Shown: positions 58,133-64,000 of the stretch, piece after piece | Layout: every line of letters begins with the position of its first letter | Position numbering within the stretch: position 1 is the first letter of the stretch | NCBI RefSeq assembly: GCF_003605435.1 | Contig: NZ_QXQB01000001.1 | Span: forward strand, 496,001-560,000 | Reading direction: 5' to 3' | Source of the DNA: Paenibacillus pinisoli | GTDB taxonomy: Bacteria; Bacillota; Bacilli; Paenibacillales; Paenibacillaceae | Length of the DNA stretch: 64,000 nucleotides | The notes under the pieces: model-generated | Seen by the model: only the letters and a program-made list of their open reading frames with translations | Told to the model about the DNA's origin: nothing | Databases searched by the model: none | Program-made: the position numbers and the translations under genes

Positions 58133-59605
58133 CTAAGTTAGGGTAGATTCCGTTTGAATGAATTGGAATAGATCGAAGTCTGATGGCGGATCCGGATGCA
58201 TCCTCCACTTAGGTAATTCGTCCATCTTCCACACCAACCAATTCATTAGATCTGAAGGTTTGGAGTTATCACTTTGCCAGATTCGGTAAGCATCTTGTGT
58301 TAGATCCAAGAAAGCACCAGGATCGAGTTGCTGTTTAAAAGCCATTATTCGAAGTGTATGTAAGTCTAAAGCCTTTTCTAGCTCTTGTAGCTCTACAGAA
58401 GGTCTTTTATAATCTAGCGTGCCATAAGCTGCTGGCCTGCCATATGTCTTCTCTAGCTTCGGAAGAATCTGTTTACATATTCTTCTGAATGTACCAATAG
58501 GAATATCGCGAATTGATTTACCGAACTCCAATTTACTGCCTGTCAGGTAATTCAATACGTTAGTGCTCTCAGCAATAGCAAGACGCATGCCAGCTGCTTT
58601 ATCACAAAGCTCCGATTTGATAATCTCTAGCATCTCACTGGCTTTGTAAAGTGAGCCTTGTCCAAGTTTTGTTACCCTCCCCATAACGTACTTAATATAA
58701 TTCTCGCTCTTGCCCTTTATGAGTGCAGCCAGCTCATTCAAAAAGGCCGGTTGATACCAGCGCTCATTATCGCATCCGGACGCGAGGAAATAGCCCTCCA
58801 GACGCTTCAGAAGGCGCCGTATACCCTTCTTAATTGGCATGCTCTCACGGTAATGCTCTCCAGCTATATAAGAAGGCAGCAAAGCCCCATTGACTTGATA
58901 TACAGCTTTAGGTCGACCGAACATATTGGTTTCCATTCTGCCTACCTTTAATAGTGGCTGCTGATCCTGAAATGGATGGGAAGCCAGGTCAACCAAAATA
59001 CGGCGGATATGCCCTGGTTCCTGTCTATGCAACAACTCATAAAGACTATCAAAGTTAATCTGTAGAATCTTCCCTCGCTGATCCCCTTGCTGACCGCATG
59101 CATAATAATAAAACTTTTGGTGAGATAAAGGCAGCTTAGAAAAATGCATGCTTGTTATTAATGATGGGTACAACACAAAGCGACCTAGATCACCATTTGG
59201 CTCTAGGTATGAATGTAGAATTACTTTTATCGTTTCTGGAGAGTCCGGAGACGTTGAAATAAGCCTATTGAATTGAAACTTTTCAAAGGCTGCATAAAAC
59301 TGATCCTTATTAACAGGTGCTTCGTAAAGCGCCCTTAATTGCTGATAGATCATATGACGGTTCGTAAAGACAAGTTCGCCGTTAACATTAACAAATTTCT
59401 GCAATGTTGTAGCAAGCTGGAGATCCGCTTTGGTAACATGATGCGCGAGCCGTCCGGATCCGTTTAATCTAGTCCGATAAATCACGCGATTATCATAATC
59501 CTGCTCAATATCAAATAGAGCTTTAAGGAAACGATAGCTAAACTTTATGGGCTGGGTATGGAGTTTGTTTATGATGGAATCTGCTGCTTGTGTGTTGTTT
59601 AGCAT
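58133..59605 (-). CDS. Possible replication initiator, winged-helix-like
   Basis: The 490-residue product starts MLNNTQAADSIINKLHTQPI, after AAAGGAG. It has winged-helix-like segments in the first 240 residues (GELVFTNRHMIYQQLRALYE, FDSLYELLHRQEPGHIRRIL) and a helical C-terminal part. I do not recognise a named Rep family. Size, position beside a gene-free AT-rich stretch and closeness to partition genes suggest a replication or partition protein. This is inference. Confidence 0.45.
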   Translation of the reverse strand: MLNNTQAADSIINKLHTQPIKFSYRFLKALFDIEQDYDNRVIYRTRLNGSGRLAHHVTKADLQLATTLQKFVNVNGELVFTNRHMIYQQLRALYEAPVNKDQFYAAFEKFQFNRLISTSPDSPETIKVILHSYLEPNGDLGRFVLYPSLITSMHFSKLPLSHQKFYYYACGQQGDQRGKILQINFDSLYELLHRQEPGHIRRILVDLASHPFQDQQPLLKVGRMETNMFGRPKAVYQVNGALLPSYIAGEHYRESMPIKKGIRRLLKRLEGYFLASGCDNERWYQPAFLNELAALIKGKSENYIKYVMGRVTKLGQGSLYKASEMLEIIKSELCDKAAGMRLAIAESTNVLNYLTGSKLEFGKSIRDIPIGTFRRICKQILPKLEKTYGRPAAYGTLDYKRPSVELQELEKALDLHTLRIMAFKQQLDPGAFLDLTQDAYRIWQSDNSKPSDLMNWLVWKMDELPKWRMHPDPPSDFDLFQFIQTESTLT

Positions 59606-59632
59606 ACACCGTCTCCTTTCGTAGAAGTCGCC

Positions 59633-60301
59633 CTATAAAATGCCCAATTCGTAGGCTATTCGCGATATTGCCTGTTTCTTGATGGTATAGTATTTCTGTC
59701 TACCGACATGAAACTTCAAGATTAATTCATCATCCTTGGGAACTGATCTGGCAAAATACTTCGACTCAACAAGTTGCTTTTGATCAAAAGTAAGTTTGTG
59801 ATCAATGATTCGCTGAAGCGGCATTAGCTCTTCCTCTAGCTCCATTAAATCCTTTTCCAGCTGTTCATTCCGATTGAGTGAACGTATAACATGGTTCTCT
59901 ACGATTGACTTTTGCTCAGCGCTTCTTCCTGGTGCTAGATTCCCGTAAACAGCTGTGACGCTTGTCTCATAGTCAATTCCTGACTTAATCCTTTGTTCCA
60001 GCCATGCCCGTTCTTGCCGTTGGCGATAATGCTCACGAAGGCGTTCCTCTACAATCCCGACATAAGACTCCTTACCAGGGTGAGGAATACCGTCTAACTC
60101 CAACTGTTCGAAAACATGAGTGGAATGGTGCAGCTGCTCGCGCTTCTTCAAATGATCATGGATGAGCTCTAGTTCCTGTATCCACTCTTCCTTTGGCATA
60201 TTAGATTCCCTAATCCACCGGCTTAACTTATGGGATCTGATACAGAGCCAATCAATAGGTACTTCTATGATGTTCCTCGCTGTCACAGTAATATTCCTCA
60301 T
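59633..60301 (-). CDS. ArpU-like regulator with sigma-4-type C-terminus
   Basis: The ATG at 60301 follows GGAAGGAGGG and gives 222 residues starting MRNITVTARNIIEVPIDWLC. The frame is open to 60439, but that part lacks a ribosome binding site. The C-terminus (LTFDQKQLVESKYFARSVPK, FHVGRQKYYTIKKQAISRIA) resembles the region-4-like end of phage ArpU regulators such as the one at 560-1042. It may activate a promoter of the element. Confidence 0.6.
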   Translation of the reverse strand: MRNITVTARNIIEVPIDWLCIRSHKLSRWIRESNMPKEEWIQELELIHDHLKKREQLHHSTHVFEQLELDGIPHPGKESYVGIVEERLREHYRQRQERAWLEQRIKSGIDYETSVTAVYGNLAPGRSAEQKSIVENHVIRSLNRNEQLEKDLMELEEELMPLQRIIDHKLTFDQKQLVESKYFARSVPKDDELILKFHVGRQKYYTIKKQAISRIAYELGIL

Positions 60302-60470
60302 ACGTTCTACCCTCCTTCCGCGGACAGGTAAGGCCGCTGATGGATCCAGATCATCAAACAACGCCAGCTGTTCCAAGCACAACCCCCCTTGTGGCCTGTC
60401 ATCATCAGTCGGAGAAAGCCATTCCTCCGAGACGCTCATAATGAGCGTTTCGACAACTTTACTACGTACT

Positions 60471-60845
60471 CTATGCTGGACTAGCTTGTTCCTCCTCTGA
60501 TTGCTGGAATAGATCCGGTTCCAATAGCCTTAGTAATCTCTCTGCATCTCCTGCTGTACCATCGCCATTCAATACGCGATATCTCAAACTATCATCGATT
60601 GGCCCCCACTTAATTAGATATCCATTTACAAATTCGTCAGCGTACCTTTCACCAAAAGCGAGTGCGAGAATACAAAAAGTTTCATCATCTCCGTAGTAGA
60701 CCATTTTTTCAGCAGGAACCCCTACAGCCGCCAGTCTGGAGCGGTTTACCTCATTATTGGCAACAAGAATATATGAATCCTCACCTCCTTGTTGCTCGAT
60801 TACTTCCAGACTGTTCAACACATTTAAAATCGCTTCATGATTCAT
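60471..60845 (-). CDS. Hypothetical protein
   Basis: The 124-residue acidic product starts MNHEAILNVLNSLEVIEQQG, after GGGGG. It has a mixed alpha/beta pattern (SYILVANNEVNRSRLAAVGV, YGDDETFCILALAFGERYAD) and an acidic C-terminus. No family is recognised. It lies in a run of small leftward genes next to the replication/partition region. Confidence 0.6.
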   Translation of the reverse strand: MNHEAILNVLNSLEVIEQQGGEDSYILVANNEVNRSRLAAVGVPAEKMVYYGDDETFCILALAFGERYADEFVNGYLIKWGPIDDSLRYRVLNGDGTAGDAERLLRLLEPDLFQQSEEEQASPA

Positions 60846-60859
60846 GCGTATCCCCCTTT

Positions 60860-61111
60860 TTATTTCTCGAATCTATGTTGGAAAATCCGAATCATTGAGT
60901 CCCGATCAGTAATCGCATAATTGGAGCAGTAAATATATTGTTCTCCATGAATAAATTCGGTCGGAATATCCTGTTCGTATTTTTCTTTGTCCGTCCAAAT
61001 TGCATAAGAAACTAGCTTATAATCTATACCACCCAAATTCTGAACAGCTTCATTCAAAACCAACAAATTTCCATTATGCTCCATTATGATTTTCCGATTT
61101 TGGCACACCAT
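60860..61111 (-). CDS. Hypothetical small protein
   Basis: The 83-residue product starts MVCQNRKIIMEHNGNLLVLN, with GGAGG seven bases upstream. It is beta-rich (YKLVSYAIWTDKEKYEQDIP, EQYIYCSNYAITDRDS). The family is unknown. Confidence 0.55.
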   Translation of the reverse strand: MVCQNRKIIMEHNGNLLVLNEAVQNLGGIDYKLVSYAIWTDKEKYEQDIPTEFIHGEQYIYCSNYAITDRDSMIRIFQHRFEK

Positions 61112-61128
61112 TTACCCGCCTCCCTACA

Positions 61129-61296
61129 CTACATAAATTCAACTGGCAGGTGGCTCAGATTCATATCATCGATTTTGTTTAACAAATCATCCCTGCCTTT
61201 ATCAGTGCTTACTAATTTACTTTTTTCGCCATTCTCCTTTACAAGAAAAGCTATTAGTTTGCTTTTGCTGCCATTTTCAAAGACTTCAATTTTCAT
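61129..61296 (-). CDS. Hypothetical small protein
   Basis: The 55-residue product starts MKIEVFENGSKSKLIAFLVK and contains ENGEKSKLVSTDKGRDDLL. GAGGGTGA lies before the ATG. Like two other small genes nearby, it looks like a compact beta-beta-alpha protein of unknown role. Confidence 0.6.
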   Translation of the reverse strand: MKIEVFENGSKSKLIAFLVKENGEKSKLVSTDKGRDDLLNKIDDMNLSHLPVEFM

Positions 61297-61331
61297 TCAC
61301 ATTCACCCTCTCTAAACGATGATTGAAACAA

Positions 61332-62231
61332 TTAAATTGAGTATTTCGACTCTATTTCATTCCAATTCTCTGCAACGGTTTCGAGAATTTGCTTGGCATC
61401 CTCTTCACGCTTTCTCGCAGCTGCGTATAATGCCTCATCTCTGAACTCCAGCACATTATCCCGAATCAAAGCTTCCATAACTTCAGGCTGCAATGCGTCC
61501 AGTTCCCAGCACTCGTATCCAAATTGATTGATATAAGTAGTTGCTCGTGAATCAGAAAGTTTGGTTGGATTCGGAGGAGGTAGATACTGTTCAATCTGAT
61601 CCATATTCAGAGCAATCCGCCTAAATAGCGGGCTTATCCCGAATGTATCTAGCCGATCCTCAATATCGCGACTCATATCCTTACCACTTGGATCATGGTC
61701 ACCTAAATGCAGGATTACTGGCTGTTGGTTCCCATTTTCGACTTTTGATATGAGTCTTTGCGAGGCTACCCACATTTCTGTCTGACTAACATAGCCGCGA
61801 CAGGAGAAGTAGGGTACATCGAGTCTTTGGCAGATCTGCCCGACCACCCCCACCAGCGCATCTTTCTCCACCCAAACTTCAACATAGTAGTCTTGATCAG
61901 CCCACTTATCATAAGCGAATGAATATGCTGCCGAATTAATAATGCTGCTGGGTGAGCTCCAATGACTATTTTTCCGGAGATTTCTCGTCCTATCTTCAAT
62001 TGCTTCCCAGCTGATTAAACCAGCCATTCTAGCATCGGAAATAAGGTTTCCGACATTTTTATAGCTTCTTTCAGTATTCGGGATAATGTCCTTAGCAACT
62101 AACTGATAGTAAATCTGCCGCAATGTAAGGGAATAACCCTTGCTTTGATACTGCTTGATAATGTCATTAATGCGTAAAATTAATGCTAGACTATCTTTCC
62201 GGAAATTGATTTCTCTATAGCAGATTTCCAC
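61332..62231 (-). CDS. TOPRIM/Spo11-like protein
   Basis: The product is 299-301 residues and starts at a GTG eight bases after GGAG or an ATG six bases earlier. An N-terminal winged helix (GYSLTLRQIYYQLVAKDIIP, NVGNLISDARMAGLISWEAI) is followed by a TOPRIM-like domain. Its acidic residues are seen in EVWVEKDALVG and HLGDHDPSGKDM. The combination resembles topoisomerase VI subunit A/Spo11-type proteins found on phages and plasmids, though a catalytic tyrosine (YYQL) is only tentatively placed. Confidence 0.6.
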   Translation of the reverse strand: MEICYREINFRKDSLALILRINDIIKQYQSKGYSLTLRQIYYQLVAKDIIPNTERSYKNVGNLISDARMAGLISWEAIEDRTRNLRKNSHWSSPSSIINSAAYSFAYDKWADQDYYVEVWVEKDALVGVVGQICQRLDVPYFSCRGYVSQTEMWVASQRLISKVENGNQQPVILHLGDHDPSGKDMSRDIEDRLDTFGISPLFRRIALNMDQIEQYLPPPNPTKLSDSRATTYINQFGYECWELDALQPEVMEALIRDNVLEFRDEALYAAARKREEDAKQILETVAENWNEIESKYSI

Positions 62232-62365
62232 ATGCATTTCTCCTTTCTATAGCGATCACATGTCCAGAGAAGCTGTTTCACTCTGGTTTTTTCATGTTGG
62301 ATACTCTCTAAGATCTCCAACAGTCCTGACCGAATTTTTGTAATATCTTCAGATAGCTCAACCAT
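62186..62365 (-). CDS. Hypothetical small protein
   Basis: A 59-residue frame starts MVELSEDITKIRSGLLEILE and overlaps the end of the gene before it by eight bases and the start of the gene after it by about 46 bases. It is helical and basic toward the end. The first overlap is typical of coupled genes, but the second is long, so confidence is modest. Confidence 0.4.
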   Translation of the reverse strand: MVELSEDITKIRSGLLEILESIQHEKTRVKQLLWTCDRYRKEKCMWKSAIEKSISGKIV

Positions 62366-62621
62366 TGATCACTGGCGTTCTCTCGCCGCAATAACAACAG
62401 CCTGCGTAGAACCAACGCCCTCCATCACGTTTAAGTGTTGCGAATGTCGGTCTCCCCCCAACGTGGCTGTATGGCTCGCCCATTTGAAGTAAGGTGCTAG
62501 ACCAGCTCACCGGCGGAAGTACATTAAGGAAATGATTTACGATATCCTCATCCACTTCATCTCCGATTTGGAGAAAATCCTTTAAACTGCCTTTCCAATC
62601 TGCGTAACGTTTCAAAATCAC
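62358..62621 (-). CDS. Hypothetical protein with a cysteine cluster
   Basis: The 87-residue product starts MILKRYADWKGSLKDFLQIG and ends with GGRWFYAGCCYCGERTPVIN. The CCYC cluster may bind zinc with other residues. GGGGCGG lies upstream. A GACGCCC-type hairpin at about 62670-62690 precedes it. No family is recognised. Confidence 0.55.
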   Translation of the reverse strand: MILKRYADWKGSLKDFLQIGDEVDEDIVNHFLNVLPPVSWSSTLLQMGEPYSHVGGRPTFATLKRDGGRWFYAGCCYCGERTPVING

Positions 62622-62754
62622 CGCCCCTTTCGTAACCTGCCATCATCAGGCGAGGTAGGTTAGCTCCTCGCGACGCCCTGTCGGGCGTTTCGGCGTTTCT
62701 TAATCCGGTTTCAATCCCGATGTTAACTCCATATAGTTATCACCTCACTAACGT

Positions 62755-62916
62755 CTAATTAATTTGTACAAACCACTTTCGATCTTCTTCCCATTGGCGA
62801 CGAACCATATCTTCTGTCGGTTTATCAGCATAATCGCACCAATAACGATTGCCTTCCTTTGTAGTCACATAGATGGTGAATCGACCGTTTGTATTTTCGA
62901 CAATCTCTATTATCAT
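62755..62916 (-). CDS. Hypothetical small protein
   Basis: The 53-residue product starts MIIEIVENTNGRFTIYVTTK and continues with EGNRYWCDYADKPTEDMVR. AAGGAGG lies about seven bases before the ATG. It is a compact beta hairpin plus helix, resembling other small plasmid and phage proteins of unknown role. Confidence 0.65.
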   Translation of the reverse strand: MIIEIVENTNGRFTIYVTTKEGNRYWCDYADKPTEDMVRRQWEEDRKWFVQIN

Positions 62917-62930
62917 TCGCTTCCTCCTTG

Positions 62931-63086
62931 CTACAGTACAAAGTGACCTTGGTTAACTCGTTCAATATCTGCTTCACTGGCTTTTTTCACTACAAATGAC
63001 ACACTACCGATATGCAATACAATTTCCTCGCCGTCTTGGAGCTCCATAAGGGCTTCTTGATAAGGGAAACTTGTAATACTGCTCAT
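62931..63086 (-). CDS. Hypothetical small protein
   Basis: The 51-residue product starts MSSITSFPYQEALMELQDGE and contains EIVLHIGSVSFVVKKAS. GGGAGGAG lies upstream at slightly long spacing. Unknown function. It follows the Spo0E-like gene. Confidence 0.6.
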   Translation of the reverse strand: MSSITSFPYQEALMELQDGEEIVLHIGSVSFVVKKASEADIERVNQGHFVL

Positions 63087-63093
63087 TGCTGTT

Positions 63094-63267
63094 TCAACTC
63101 CTCCCATTTTTATTTTCTGGATGCATTGCCTTTACAATAAGCTGGTCTAGCTCCTGACTTGCATGTTGTACATCCGGATGTTGCAAATTGTTAGAATAGG
63201 ACTGGACTAGGTTGTTGAGCATGTTTCGCTTTTGTTCGATTAAATGCCTCAAATGCGCTTCTTTCAA
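63094..63267 (-). CDS. Spo0E-like aspartyl-phosphate phosphatase
   Basis: From a TTG at 63267, eight bases after GGGGG, the 57-residue product reads LKEAHLRHLIEQKRNMLNNL and later HPDVQHASQELDQLIVKAM. The SQELD motif with hydrophobic spacing is the Spo0E signature. Spo0E proteins dephosphorylate Spo0A-P and hold back sporulation. The frame is open to 63309, but that start lacks a ribosome binding site. On a mobile element such a gene could keep the host vegetative during transfer. Confidence 0.7.
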   Translation of the reverse strand: MKEAHLRHLIEQKRNMLNNLVQSYSNNLQHPDVQHASQELDQLIVKAMHPENKNGRS

Positions 63268-63286
63268 TTTCTTTCGCCCCCTAGAA

Positions 63287-63625
63287 CTAAAAACCATATT
63301 CCAAGTCATTTTCCGGTATTAAATTTGCAATTTCATTACTACTGACCAGCTGTATAACCGGCTGTTTTTCTTGCTCAATATGAGGTGATTGTTGAAAATC
63401 CCCTAGCTTCAACAGCTGCTTTATGGATTGAAGCTCGTTCATGATATCTACATAGTGTTGAGTTTGAGCTATACCCGTTGGCGCACCTTTGCGCTTCAGC
63501 TCCTCTTCCACCTGTTCCGCAATCCAATCTGATAAGCGACGCGAGGTTGACAGCTGAGCAATAAAATCGTGAACCTCATCAGAAAACTTCAAAGCACTTA
63601 TGTTAAATTGATCCCGTCTATTCAT
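63287..63625 (-). CDS. ParR-like partition adaptor candidate
   Basis: The 112-residue product starts MNRRDQFNISALKFSDEVHD, with SRRLSDWIAEQVEEELKRKG. This N-terminal ribbon-helix-helix-like pattern and the variable C-terminal tail fit ParR-type adaptors. It overlaps the actin-like gene upstream by eight bases, the usual parM-parR order. Assignment is by context and layout. Confidence 0.5.
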   Translation of the reverse strand: MNRRDQFNISALKFSDEVHDFIAQLSTSRRLSDWIAEQVEEELKRKGAPTGIAQTQHYVDIMNELQSIKQLLKLGDFQQSPHIEQEKQPVIQLVSSNEIANLIPENDLEYGF

Positions 63626-64000
63626 GTTGGTGCACGGCTTGCTGCTCTAGCCGTTTCGTGTAGTTCTTCGCAACAATAGCCATTGCATATATGTTCAATT
63701 TTCGTGACTCCGGTGGAAAGATGTGATATTTCAAGGCTACATCCTCTCCCAATAGGCCATTTAGATATTCTTTCATATACTCTTCCAGGGCTTGATTAAC
63801 ACCGCCGATATGAACATAGTAAACAGTATCCCCCTGCTGAAAGCTGAAGCTTTGAAGTGCATTCTGAATCGCTACTTCAGCAAAATCATGAAGCACCGGT
63901 TCAATAATTTCAGTTAAATTGCATTCCGCATGTTTAACTGGATCCTTATAAACGTAGTTACGTGTTTTTACATGATCCAAAATAAAGGTTTCTAGCGATC
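63618..64000 (-). CDS. ParM/Alp-like actin-type protein, C-terminal part (cut by window edge)
   Basis: The frame stays open past the right edge, so only the last 127 residues are seen. They include QQGDTVYYVHIGGVNQALEE, YMKEYLNGLL and FPPESRKLNIYAMAIVAKNY. The glycine pair before an amphipathic helix and the late FPPE-RKLNIYAMA stretch resemble the C-terminal subdomain of plasmid actin-like ATPases. With the small gene that follows, it would form a type II partition system. Confidence 0.6.
   Translation of the reverse strand, partial: SLETFILDHVKTRNYVYKDPVKHAECNLTEIIEPVLHDFAEVAIQNALQSFSFQQGDTVYYVHIGGVNQALEEYMKEYLNGLLGEDVALKYHIFPPESRKLNIYAMAIVAKNYTKRLEQQAVHQHE

Noticed and set aside
27424-64000. 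Relaxase, classical oriT or prepilin peptidase
   Set aside because: I searched the translated genes for histidine-triad relaxase motifs, Rep_trans-like proteins and A24 peptidase motifs and found none. They may lie outside the window.

Overview
The window most likely comes from a Bacillota endospore former of the Paenibacillaceae. The evidence is spore-coat genes (cotJA/cotJB, a YheC/D-type ATP-grasp protein, a collagen-like exosporium-type protein), a Ku/LigD end-joining pair, a copper-amine-oxidase-N (stalk) domain protein of the kind abundant in Paenibacillus, a Spo0E-like protein, GGAGG ribosome binding sites and moderate GC content.

Region 1 (about 1-16.1 kb) is the right end of a temperate prophage. 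A leftward early operon runs from 13.3 kb to 0.56 kb. It holds Cro-like and excisionase-like DNA-binding proteins, many small phage proteins, an AbrB-type protein, a candidate single-strand annealing protein with a PD-(D/E)XK exonuclease, a replication initiator with four palindromic iterons inside its gene, a helicase loader, DnaB, RusA and an ArpU-type late regulator. A rightward lysogeny module (XRE repressor, ImmA-type metalloprotease behind a perfect GAAC-N4-GTTC SOS box, tyrosine integrase) ends at arm-type repeats and a terminator near 16.1 kb. A palindromic operator fills the 17-bp spacer of the leftward early promoter. The rest of the phage lies left of the window.

Region 2 (16.1-27.2 kb) is host or cargo DNA. 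It has ku-ligD, a lipoprotein, a DUF3592 protein, a 13-copy 50-bp tandem repeat flanked by decayed genes, and cotJAB with a cotJC cut short by an IS3-family remnant. It also has a spore-coat/collagen cassette lying between a resolvase fragment and an intact serine resolvase with a res-like region, then DUF378 and DUF3231 genes.

Region 3 (27.4-64 kb) is almost wholly leftward and looks like the backbone of a conjugative plasmid or integrative conjugative element. From the right edge leftward it carries a ParM/ParR-like partition pair, a Spo0E-like protein, small proteins, a TOPRIM/Spo11-like protein, an ArpU-like protein and a possible replication initiator. Then comes operon B (MinD-like ATPase, EAL phosphodiesterase, DUF457 protein), a type IV secretion set (two paralogous 2-TM proteins, VirB6-like, a VirB3/TcpE-like protein fused to a P-loop domain, VirB4, M23/lysozyme-like hydrolase, FtsK-type coupling ATPase with a gamma domain), and an isolated PIN-domain gene. 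Operon A follows: MerR-type regulator, PemK/MazF-like protein, a complete-looking Tad (type IVb) pilus set CpaB-CpaE-CpaF-TadB-TadC, a small pilin candidate and two minor pseudopilins. Last is a ribbon-helix-helix regulator with its own promoter/operator driving three secreted surface proteins.

The most unusual feature is the combination of a Tad-type pilus machine with a VirB4/FtsK-type conjugation machine. Their operons share the same leader layout (11-bp phased GTATGA repeats plus a GGTCGCC...GGCGGCC hairpin), and intrinsic terminators lie inside the operons. That suggests coordinated control, possibly by processive antitermination. I found no relaxase, oriT or prepilin peptidase in the window.
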